56,704 nt of DNA from DAOUEG01 sp964595455 (GTDB taxonomy: Bacteria; Chloroflexota; Dehalococcoidia; Dehalococcoidales; RBG-16-60-22): assembly GCA_964595455.1 (NCBI GenBank), contig CAZQQL010000007.1, forward strand, positions 1-56,704, in the 5' to 3' direction. Under the pieces are notes generated by a model. It saw nothing but the letters and a program-made list of their open reading frames with translations. It was not told the DNA's origin and made no database searches. Shown in pieces: positions 50,437 to 56,704 of this stretch; the first letter of the stretch is position 1; each line of letters starts with the position of its first letter. The translations under genes were made by a program, and so were the position numbers.

Positions 50437-51497
50437 TCAAGCAGGCTCCCGCCGGTGATCCAGCGCGCCAGATCCTGATAAGTTATCAGGACCATGAGGG
50501 CAAGCAGCACGATGAACCCGATAGAATGGATGATGCCTTCAATCTTTGGAGAAACGCGTTTACCGCGCCTGATCCACTCGATAAACACGAAGAGGATGCG
50601 GCCGCCGTCGAGGGCGGGGAACGGGATAAGCTGGGTGATGGCCACGGCGATGCTGATGAACGCCGCCAGTTCCAGGAGCGGGCTTATCCCGCTCTGGGCG
50701 ACCTCTCCCGTTATCTGGACGATGCCGACCGGCCCGGCGGGTACAAACGGCACCGTACCGTTAATCATACCAATAATGCCGTTCTTGTACAGGATCAGTG
50801 TCTCCCACAGGCTGGTCACTCCGACCGGTATGGCTTCCCAGGGCGGCAGACTTTCACTGACGACCTGGCCTTCCAGTGTCTGGGTCATGACGCCGAGAGA
50901 ACCCTGCCCTTCGGGCGGCTGCCAGCGCGGCACGGCGGACACCGTCTCTTCCGTGCCGTCCGGGCGAAGCAGGAGTATCTCGATGTTCGAACCGAGGTTA
51001 ATCTGGATGATGCGGGAAAGCTCGGCGTTGTTGTTGAGTGTTTTTCCGTTCACGGCGATGATAGTGTCACCGGCTTCGATACCGGCCATGGCCGCCGGGG
51101 ACTCCGGCGAAACATTCTCGACGCGGACCTGGCCCTGGTAGACATCATGCGGGACCATGTAGGCAACGGACAGCAGCACGAACGGCAGCAGCAGGTTGAG
51201 CAGGATGCCGCCCCCCAGTACCAGTAGTCTTACACCATAACCCTTGGCGGCCAGGGCGCGGGGAGCGTTGGGGTCGATCTCTCCGGAGAGCTTGTTGAAA
51301 CCGCCGAACGGTATCCAGTTTACCGAATAGATGGTCTCCCCTATCTTCTTGCCCCAGATGCGGGGCGGAAAACCGATGCCGAATTCCTCAACCCAGACGC
51401 CGGTCATCTTGGCGAATATGAAGTGACCGAATTCATGGACGAGGACAATGACAGACAGCGTGATGATGCCCGCTATCAGCGTTATTACTAGTTCCAT
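50433..51497 (-). CDS. rseP: Site-2 metalloprotease RseP/RasP
   Basis: 354 residues. Membrane zinc protease that cleaves within membranes, typically anti-sigma factors. Zinc motif HEFGH (21-25) in the first TM, a PDZ domain (about 122-205, VENVSPESPAAMAGIEAGD) and the second active-site motif FPALDGGR with its Asp near residue 302. Usual four-TM layout. The usual AGP before the second TM reads GGG (VLGGGILLN). Strong ribosome site GGGAGGGAAG. It overlaps dxr by 10 nt and ispG by 4. Confidence 0.95.
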   Translation of the reverse strand: MELVITLIAGIITLSVIVLVHEFGHFIFAKMTGVWVEEFGIGFPPRIWGKKIGETIYSVNWIPFGGFNKLSGEIDPNAPRALAAKGYGVRLLVLGGGILLNLLLPFVLLSVAYMVPHDVYQGQVRVENVSPESPAAMAGIEAGDTIIAVNGKTLNNNAELSRIIQINLGSNIEILLLRPDGTEETVSAVPRWQPPEGQGSLGVMTQTLEGQVVSESLPPWEAIPVGVTSLWETLILYKNGIIGMINGTVPFVPAGPVGIVQITGEVAQSGISPLLELAAFISIAVAITQLIPFPALDGGRILFVFIEWIRRGKRVSPKIEGIIHSIGFIVLLALMVLITYQDLARWITGGSLLE

Positions 51498-52630
51498 ATG
51501 CTTCCCTCCCGGACCAGGTCCGCAACCACAGCGCGCGCCCGGTCCTGGGCATGGATGACTTCTTCAAGGGTAAGTTTTTCAGTATTGGTGTGCCGGTCAA
51601 GCGCCGCTTCGATGAGACGAGCGATGTCCGTAAATCCGATCCGCTCCGACAAAAAGAGTTCGACGGCGGCTTCCCCGGCAGCGCACAGGGCCGCGGGATA
51701 GGTACCGGCTTTCTTGCCGGCCTCGATGGCGAGACGCAGGCAGGGGAACCGCTCCAGGTCCGGCGGCTCGAAGGTCAGGCTGGAGAGCTTGTACCAGTCC
51801 AGAACGGGCAACGTCGCGTTGGGTATACGTTCCGGGTACGTTAAAGCATACTGTATAGGCAGTCGCATGTCCGGCCAGCTCAACTGCGCCTTGGTGGAAC
51901 CGTCCGCGAATTCCACCATGGAATGGATAATGCTCTGCGGATGGACGAGGACGGTGATATCGTCGATAGCAACATCGAACAGCCAGCGGGCCTCGATGAC
52001 CTCAAGCCCCTTGTTGAGAAGCGTCGCCGAATCTATCGTGATCTTTTTGCCCATCTTCCAGGACGGGTGCGCCAGCGCCTGCTCGAGAGTGATATCCGCC
52101 ATCTGTTCGGCTGTGTAACTACGGAACGGGCCGCCGGAAGCGGTCAGGATGATTCTCCGGGGCCTTTCGTCCCCGCGGAGGCATTGCCAGATGGCGCTGT
52201 GCTCACTGTCTACCGTTAAGATACGGGCCCCCGTACGGGTAGCTTCCGCATAGACCAACTCTCCCGCAGCTACCAGCGATTCCTTGTTGGCCAGGGCAAT
52301 GGTCTTGCCGGCTTTCACCGCCGCCATGGTAGCATCGAGTCCGGCCGTACCCGACATAGCGATAACGATGATATCGGCGTCCGGCAGGCAGGCCATATCT
52401 TCCAGGGGAGCACGTGGATAGTCTCTGTCGGACGGATTGCCGGGGAGCGCCAGCGATATGCAACGTGGGTGGAATTCTGCAGCTTGTTCCCGGAGGAGTG
52501 CATCGTTCCGCCCGGCAGCCAGGCCGAGCACATTGAAACGACCGGGGAGCGCCCGGATGACATCGAGTGTCTGTCGCCCGATGGAACCGGTGGATCCCAG
52601 TATGACGATACCTTTTTGCTGAGCTTCCAT
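51488..52630 (-). CDS. dxr: 1-deoxy-D-xylulose 5-phosphate reductoisomerase
   Basis: 380 residues. Second step of the MEP pathway, NADPH-dependent. NADPH loop GSTGSIGRQTLDV (12-24), ALANKESLVAAGE, the catalytic metal site TVDSEHSAIWQ, the flexible loop LTASGGPFR and HPSWKMGKKITIDSATLLNKGLE. The family is unmistakable. ATG 52630 has no clear ribosome site; a TATGAT box at 52644-52639 would put transcription almost at the ATG, so the mRNA may be leaderless. First gene of dxr-rseP-ispG. Confidence 0.97.
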   Translation of the reverse strand: MEAQQKGIVILGSTGSIGRQTLDVIRALPGRFNVLGLAAGRNDALLREQAAEFHPRCISLALPGNPSDRDYPRAPLEDMACLPDADIIVIAMSGTAGLDATMAAVKAGKTIALANKESLVAAGELVYAEATRTGARILTVDSEHSAIWQCLRGDERPRRIILTASGGPFRSYTAEQMADITLEQALAHPSWKMGKKITIDSATLLNKGLEVIEARWLFDVAIDDITVLVHPQSIIHSMVEFADGSTKAQLSWPDMRLPIQYALTYPERIPNATLPVLDWYKLSSLTFEPPDLERFPCLRLAIEAGKKAGTYPAALCAAGEAAVELFLSERIGFTDIARLIEAALDRHTNTEKLTLEEVIHAQDRARAVVADLVREGSIWN

Positions 52631-52740
52631 TCAATTACATCATACAACAATTGGCAGGGACGAGCTATGGACGGTACCGCCACATTTTGTTCCGGCGAGC
52701 TACAATTTTTGTCGAGAGGAATGTTAGACGAGGTGGCATA

Positions 52741-53007
52741 ATGACGAGCGCAGTGGACACAAGAACGACTGTGGTCCTGCCGGTGGGGAAAGCGCATCAC
52801 CTCAGGTTCGGCAAGGACACCATTGTTTATGGCGGCATGATCAATGAGGATATATTTTCCATTGTCCAGATAAAGACGAGGGGCTACCGGGGGCTGGGCT
52901 GGAACCTTTTTTTCACCCGTCGCCAGCAGGACATCAACATAGACGGGATCGATATCCACGTGATCCATGTTACCCCTATCCAAATAAAAATCAGGACAAT
53001 CAATTGA
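52741..53007 (+). CDS. Small conserved-looking protein of unknown function
   Basis: 88 residues. No recognised family. Predicted mostly beta: an initial TTVVLPVGKAHHLRFGKDT, then GGMINEDIFSIVQIKT and a C-terminal run IDGIDIHVIHVTPIQIKI with alternating hydrophobics. His-rich (HH near residue 19). No signal or membrane segment. ATG 52741 has GAGGTGG upstream; the ORF to 52651 lacks one. The stop codon lies in the loop of the terminator 52988-53023. Confidence 0.6.
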   Translation: MTSAVDTRTTVVLPVGKAHHLRFGKDTIVYGGMINEDIFSIVQIKTRGYRGLGWNLFFTRRQQDINIDGIDIHVIHVTPIQIKIRTIN

Positions 53008-53023
53008 ACGACTGTCCTGATTT
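52988..53023. terminator. Bidirectional terminator between convergent genes
   Basis: AAATCAGGACA (52988-52998) and TGTCCTGATTT (53013-53023) form an 11-bp stem with a 14-nt loop. It serves the gene ending at 53007 and the selenoprotein gene ending at 53041. Confidence 0.8.
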
Positions 53024-53040
53024 CTCCATTGCACTTCTTT

Positions 53041-53532
53041 TCAGGATGCGACTATTTCCGATTTCCGGTCCTGGCCGGAGCGAGTGAAGCGAAACGTAAC
53101 GATACTCCCGGAGGTCACCCGGGAAAGGAACCTCTCCATTTCATCCGCATTACGGACGGACTGAGAGTTCAGCGCGGTAACGATATCACCGGGATTGAGG
53201 CCCGCTTTGGCCCCGATGCCACCGGCAGCCACCGCTCCGATAAGAGCGCCCCCGCCTGGAGCATTGCCTATCTTGAGACCGAACTTCAGGGGTTTGTGTT
53301 CCGGGGCAGACAGCAACTGCTGGAGTTTCTGCCTGTCAAAACCGATGACCGCCTGGTCGTCGATCAGGATGACCGGTACTCCCATCTGTCCCGTCCTGTT
53401 CACCATCTCCTGGGCCGCGGCGCGGTCCCGGGAGACGTCGAACTCCGTGAATGCAACGTTACGTTCCTTCAAGAAACTCTTGACCTGGTGGCAGTACGGT
53501 CAGGTGGGCGTCGTGTAGACCTTGATATCCAT
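53041..53532 (-). CDS. Glutaredoxin-PDZ fusion, predicted selenoprotein with UPYC active site (in-frame TGA)
   Basis: 163 residues if TGA at 53502-53500 (codon 11) is read as selenocysteine. The N-terminus reads MDIKVYTTPT-U-PYCHQVKS, exactly the first strand and CPYC active site of a glutaredoxin with Cys1 replaced. The cis-Pro motif GVPVILID and an end helix complete the Grx fold to about residue 75. A PDZ domain follows (IGAVAAGGIGAKAGLNPGD, about 95-120). GAGGTG precedes ATG 53532. Conserved sequence on both sides of TGA and an intact frame argue against a decayed gene. A hairpin suited to SelB lies at 53483-53469. Likely a thiol/selenol reductase; the PDZ may bring it to membrane or protein targets. 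The zinc-protein gene lies 13 nt upstream. Confidence 0.78.
53469..53483 (-). promoter_or_regulatory. SECIS-like hairpin downstream of TGA
   Basis: In RNA, UCAAGA and UCUUGA form a 6-bp stem around the triloop GUU. The loop starts 22 nt after the UGA and its first base is G. This agrees with the bacterial SECIS rules as I recall them (loop at 16-37 nt, G in the first two loop bases). Confidence 0.6.
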
Positions 53533-53545
53533 GTTTTGCACCTCT

Positions 53546-53791
53546 TCAGGACTGACTCTCCTCGTCTATCTCGACGTCCGGAATCTCCGGTAACGTCATT
53601 GGGTTACTACTCCGGCGGAGCGGGTTCACCGTTGGGAATGCGTTCAGGAATTCTTTGCGTTGGCCGCAGTATTTACAGACACCAACGCTGGTGGGGCCGT
53701 TGGCTGCTTCTATCGCCCAAAAGTGATGACACTTTTCTTCTGTTTCCTGCCGTAGCTCTTCGATTCTTTCCTTGACCGTGTTTTTCATCAT
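53546..53791 (-). CDS. Small CHH...CxxC putative zinc protein
   Basis: 81 residues. N-terminal charged helix, then CHHFW (21-25) and CKYCGQ (39-44), a plausible zinc site of Cys/His and Cys2. The C-terminus is acidic and Pro-rich. Unrecognised family. The start is ATG 53791 or the adjacent ATG 53788; GGGAGGTGT favours 53788 by spacing. A TATAAT (53824-53819) lies upstream. It is only 13 nt ahead of the selenoprotein gene, so the two form one transcript and may act together. Confidence 0.65.
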   Translation of the reverse strand: MMKNTVKERIEELRQETEEKCHHFWAIEAANGPTSVGVCKYCGQRKEFLNAFPTVNPLRRSSNPMTLPEIPDVEIDEESQS

Positions 53792-53945
53792 ACACCTCCC
53801 CCATGAATCGTTGTGTATATTATAGTGCCCGGGTGCAAATAAGTATGCGACTTTTATCCCAGTACCATGAAGCTTAACGTAAAAATATGAAGAAAAAATG
53901 AAGAATACAGAGAGAATAGTTAAAAAACGATAAAATGAGACCGGC

Positions 53946-54167
53946 TTATTGTCCGGTGTCCGGGTGCTGCTCGATGACTATCTCGAAGGGACAGGAGATG
54001 GCGCCGGCCGGGCAGACGAGTTCACAAAGACCGCACCATCCGCATTCTTCCACTTCCACCGCCTTGACCTTGCTATCGACGATGACGAGGGCGCCGCACT
54101 TGCAGACCGTAACGCAGAGACCGCACCCCTGGCAGATAGATTCATCGATAACCGGCATTATTCCCAT
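53946..54167 (-). CDS. Two-cluster 4Fe-4S ferredoxin
   Basis: 73 residues from ATG 54167. Two cluster motifs: CQGCGLCVTVC and CGWCGLCELVC. The residue after the first motif is Lys rather than the usual Pro (VCKCG), and extra Cys occur in KCGALV and ISCPF. It is a small soluble low-potential electron carrier. ATG 54167 follows GGGGA at ~8 nt; ATG 54185 and 54158 are alternatives. No partner enzyme adjoins it; the CRP/FNR gene lies upstream in the same direction. Confidence 0.88.
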   Translation of the reverse strand: MGIMPVIDESICQGCGLCVTVCKCGALVIVDSKVKAVEVEECGWCGLCELVCPAGAISCPFEIVIEQHPDTGQ

Positions 54168-54235
54168 GTCTCTGTCCCCGCACATACTTTGATTTTATGG
54201 AGGCTGACCGTAAGCGTCTGCGACATTTCTCTCAT

Positions 54236-54907
54236 TCAGGAATCCATCCCCGCCATCCGCTTGAGTTCCGCTTCATCCGTTACGATGATACGGCCCTTTT
54301 CAATACGGATCACGCCCTCTTCCTCCAGGTTCTTGAGAGACCGGCCAATCATTTCCCGGGCGGTACCGATCATAGCCGCCATCTCCTGCTGGGTCATCCT
54401 CGGGCCGGACGCGGCGTCATGACGGGCATGTTCCAGCAACATCTTGGCCACCCGGCCGGTGACGTGCAGAAAAGAGAAGTCCTGTACCAGCGATACAAGA
54501 TACTGGACCCGCCGTGCCAGTATCTTGACGGCGTTATGGCAGATAGCGGGATTTCCCGCCATCATCTTTTCCATATTCTCCATCTTGATGCCGAGCAGCG
54601 TCACCGGACCCATGGCCTCGGCGGTGATGAAATTTGTATCATTGAGGAGTACCGGGGCATCGTTGAAGGTCCCGCCGGGGCGAACGATGCGGAATATCTG
54701 TTCCTTGCCGTCTGCAGAGGTTTTATAGGTCTTGACGACGCCTTCGACGACGATGTAAAGGGATCCCGGCTTCTCATCTTCGAACGAGATAATCTCGCCG
54801 CGCTCGGCCTTCTTTTCGACGATGTACTTTGCGTACGAGTTTATCGTCGCGTCATCCAACCCGGAAAAATACGGGACAGCGCGGAGGTGTTCAAGGGAGA
54901 TCGGCAT
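54236..54907 (-). CDS. CRP/FNR-family transcription regulator
   Basis: 223 residues. Cyclic-nucleotide-binding-like sensor (about 10-120) with the turn GSLYIVVEGVVKTYKTSADGKE; the Arg/Ser of the cAMP pocket are not obvious and there is no FNR-type N-terminal Cys cluster. The signal is therefore uncertain. A long dimerisation helix follows, then a winged HTH with MTQQEMAAMIGTAREMIGRSLKNLEEEGVI (about 170-200). The neighbouring ferredoxin and thiol/selenol genes point to a redox role (inference). It has an extended -10 promoter of its own. Confidence 0.9.
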   Translation of the reverse strand: MPISLEHLRAVPYFSGLDDATINSYAKYIVEKKAERGEIISFEDEKPGSLYIVVEGVVKTYKTSADGKEQIFRIVRPGGTFNDAPVLLNDTNFITAEAMGPVTLLGIKMENMEKMMAGNPAICHNAVKILARRVQYLVSLVQDFSFLHVTGRVAKMLLEHARHDAASGPRMTQQEMAAMIGTAREMIGRSLKNLEEEGVIRIEKGRIIVTDEAELKRMAGMDS

Positions 54908-54946
54908 GAGGCTGCAGCATCACTCCGTTTTGGTAAAGTCTGCTAA

Positions 54947-54975
54947 ATTATACCAGCTACGGCATCGTACGGTAA
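54947..54975 (-). promoter_or_regulatory. Promoter of the CRP/FNR gene
   Basis: On the minus strand, TTACCG (54975-54970), a 17-nt spacer and TG-G-TATAAT (TATAAT 54952-54947), ~40 nt before the start. The rest of the 308-nt spacer up to 55162 shows no gene. Confidence 0.6.
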
Positions 54976-55162
54976 AGGCGGGTGATAGACAGACGAAATA
55001 GATAAACCAGCGAGTGTTGTCTGGTTGTGGTTGACCAGCTTTTTTCATTAGAGCATGGTGAGGCTTTCCCCATCTCCGGGATTACCACGGGACCTGAGGA
55101 CCTCCCGTAATGACACGGTTCTCGTTTACGGCTGATGCAAACAGAATCTCCCCGGGGTTCCA

Positions 55163-55191
55163 TTGCGGTGCGGCCGTTATTTGCCTATAAT
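55163..55191 (+). promoter_or_regulatory. Promoter of the gene at 55216
   Basis: TTGCGG (55163-55168), a 17-nt spacer and a perfect TATAAT (55186-55191), 25 nt before the ATG. Confidence 0.72.
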
Positions 55192-55215
55192 TAATAATAC
55201 GAGCGGGGTGATAGC

Positions 55216-55983
55216 ATGAGTAAACTCATCGATCTTCTTACCAGGAAAAACCAGTCTCCGGCGCCGTTCGGTTTCCGTTCGGCGCGGACAGAAGCGGCGG
55301 CCAACCGGCTCATCCTGATAGCTTCGGTCAGCGCCGGCAGCGAAGAAGCCGAAACGAGCGTAAAGGGCGCCCACGCCGTGCTCGTCCGCTCCAGTGAAGG
55401 AAAATTAACGGCCAAAGCCGCCCAGGCAGCGGGAAAAAGCCTCGACGGCGTGCCCTGGGGCATTGCCGACAATGTGGACAAACCCGTCAACCTTCCCTCA
55501 GCCTGTGATTTCGTGCTTATGTCAACTTCTGCCCGTCCCGCCGCGGCTCCGAAGGATGAAAACGTAGGAAGGCTGCTGGAAATAGAATCCTCCATGGATG
55601 ATGGCCTGCTGCGGGCGGTCAACGAACTGCCGGTGGACGCGGTGGTCGCCACGGATTCCCTGACGTTCACAACCGAACTCAACTGGCACCAGCTTATGAT
55701 CTTCCGCCACCTGACGCATATCTTCTCCGTCCCGGTCATCGTCCCGGTACCGGCCGGCATATCCGCCGAAGACCTCAAGTCGTTGTGGGACGCCGGCGTG
55801 GACGGCGTCCTGGCAGACGCCGCCGAGGCAAACATATCCGACCTCAGGGCGGCCATTGACCAGTTACCGGCCCGCACCGAGGGACGCAAAAAGCGCCCGG
55901 CCATCGTGCCGCGGCTCGGCCTGACACCGGAGACGGCCAGGCCTGCCCCGGAACCGGACGAAGAAGAAGAGGAAGACGAGTAA
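55216..55983 (+). CDS. Lineage-specific protein with barrel-like core and acidic tail
   Basis: 255 residues, no recognised family. The core has alternating strands and helices: LILIASVSAGSEEAET, GAHAVLVRSS, GVPWGIADN, ACDFVLMSTSA, VDAVVATDSLTF, VPVIVPVPAGI and LWDAGVDGVLADAAE. This is like the beta/alpha units of a TIM barrel. There is no visible catalytic motif. The C-terminus is a Pro-rich segment ending in an acidic run of Glu/Asp. It is soluble, with its own strong promoter and GGGGTG before ATG 55216. Function unknown. Confidence 0.65.
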   Translation: MSKLIDLLTRKNQSPAPFGFRSARTEAAANRLILIASVSAGSEEAETSVKGAHAVLVRSSEGKLTAKAAQAAGKSLDGVPWGIADNVDKPVNLPSACDFVLMSTSARPAAAPKDENVGRLLEIESSMDDGLLRAVNELPVDAVVATDSLTFTTELNWHQLMIFRHLTHIFSVPVIVPVPAGISAEDLKSLWDAGVDGVLADAAEANISDLRAAIDQLPARTEGRKKRPAIVPRLGLTPETARPAPEPDEEEEEDE

Positions 55984-56132
55984 ACAGAAGCGCCTGATAA
56001 CGCTCCAACCTTCCTCCTTTCACCCGCGTATAGTACATTTCGGCTAAATCCCGCACTTCCCGCTTGCATTCGCCTGCTTCACGTTGTAACATTTACCTGT
56101 CAATAACGTAAATTTCCATAACAGGGGGCGAT

Positions 56133-56704
56133 ATGAAGCGTGCAATAATAGCGACATTTCTGTTATTTGTGCTGGTTGCTGGAACGGCTTCCTGCGGCAA
56201 CTCTCCAGAGACCAACTTCCAGAAAATGCTGGAGAACGTACCGGCCTCTTACATGGATGAGTACAACCTCTGGTATGCAGCTCCGGGGGAAGCCAGAGAC
56301 CTCTATGGGTTCGGGGACATGAACATGGAAGAATACATCGAAGCTATCCGGGCAACGCCCAACATCTGGGCATCAACAGCGCTCGATGCAGCTTATGTCC
56401 CGATCGCCATGAGAAGCGAACAACTCGAAGACCTGATCGGTGTGAAGTACTTCGACGTGCAACGGGGAATATTCACCGAGTTTCCCCCACCGCGTACTTA
56501 TTCTTTAAGCGAGGGTTCCTTCGACAGGGACCTCATCCGCCAAAACCTCCTCGACCTGGGCTACCAGGAAACAAAGTACGGCGACTATACCTATTTGTGG
56601 AAGAACGACGACTATAAAATAGATTTGACAAGCGACATCGGCAAGATGGTCATGGCCGGATTCAATCGCATTATGGTAACCGACAAACTGTTCATCGCCG
56701 CGCC
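56133..56704 (+). CDS. Lipoprotein of unknown function (3' truncated by window end)
   Basis: The first 190 residues of an ORF that runs off the window. It begins with a signal peptide (MKRAIIATFLLFVLVAG) and a lipobox-like TASC, Cys at residue 21. The mature part includes ENVPASYMDEYNLWYA, ALDAAYVPIAMRSEQLEDL and a Tyr-rich YGDYTYLWKNDDYKID stretch. The pattern recalls uncharacterised Dehalococcoidia surface lipoproteins, but I cannot assign a family. Strong ribosome site GGGGGCG before ATG 56133. Confidence 0.7.
   Translation, partial: MKRAIIATFLLFVLVAGTASCGNSPETNFQKMLENVPASYMDEYNLWYAAPGEARDLYGFGDMNMEEYIEAIRATPNIWASTALDAAYVPIAMRSEQLEDLIGVKYFDVQRGIFTEFPPPRTYSLSEGSFDRDLIRQNLLDLGYQETKYGDYTYLWKNDDYKIDLTSDIGKMVMAGFNRIMVTDKLFIAA

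Noticed and set aside
1..56704. tRNA genes, CRISPR arrays, transposases or prophage
   Set aside because: No cloverleaf with a GGTTCGA-type arm, no regular repeat-spacer pattern and no transposase, integrase or phage structural gene was seen by eye.

Overview
The window reads as chromosomal DNA of a strictly anaerobic bacterium, most likely a member of the Chloroflexota (Dehalococcoidia-like). This is inferred from the gene content and order: a dxr-rseP-ispG block with proS nearby, the thrS ... infC-rpmI-rplT-pheS-pheT block, a threonyl-tRNA synthetase without a TGS domain, a cofactor-type NiFe hydrogenase, rubrerythrin, a PPi-type phosphofructokinase, an arsenite methyltransferase and an apparent selenoprotein. 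I found no rRNA, tRNA, CRISPR array, insertion sequence or prophage. Most genes have a clear purine-rich Shine-Dalgarno (SD) sequence, and many start with GTG or TTG.

Layout. 1-5.2 kb: the 3' end of a NiFe hydrogenase large subunit, a trkH-trkA potassium uptake pair, a double cupin, a coiled-coil protein and a small membrane protein. 5.3-9.3 kb: a NarL-type two-component system divergent from a 50-residue membrane microprotein and an acetate transporter (SatP family), then a YgbA-like nitrosative-stress protein. 9.3-16.3 kb: PPi-type phosphofructokinase, a universal stress protein, a predicted ATPase, DUF72, CBS, rubrerythrin, a membrane glycosyltransferase and SlyD. 16.4-19.4 kb: riboflavin genes ribE, HTH-ribBA and ribH. 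19.4-31.5 kb: accessory genes, including a large secreted LRR/InlB-repeat protein, glycogen debranching enzyme, a Na+/solute symporter, an amidase, three tandem SnoaL-like genes, DinB and a cupin. 31.6-41.1 kb: translation genes thrS, infC, rpmI, rplT, pheS and pheT. 41.2-42.4 kb: an arsenic operon (AbrB-type regulator plus arsM). 42.5-49.3 kb: a first HicAB module, an ABC exporter, proS, a lipoprotein, a hydrolase and a second HicAB module. 49.4-52.6 kb: ispG, rseP and dxr. 52.7-56.7 kb: small redox and iron-sulfur proteins, a CRP/FNR regulator and lineage-specific proteins, ending in a truncated lipoprotein gene.

Most notable observations. (1) At 53041-53532 (minus strand) a glutaredoxin-PDZ gene has an in-frame TGA exactly where the first Cys of the CPYC active site belongs, followed at a suitable distance by a small hairpin. 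It looks like a selenocysteine (UPYC) protein. (2) RibBA at 17349-18863 carries an N-terminal Cro/YdaS-like helix-turn-helix. Its strong promoter overlaps inverted repeats, which suggests a fused enzyme-repressor controlling riboflavin synthesis. (3) Both HicAB modules use the same promoter plan, in which an ATACCAT operator motif supplies the -10 box. (4) A Cys-rich AbrB-type protein precedes arsM behind a consensus promoter with an ArsR-like palindrome. (5) infC must start at a non-canonical codon (ATT), and thrS and hicA1 look leaderless.
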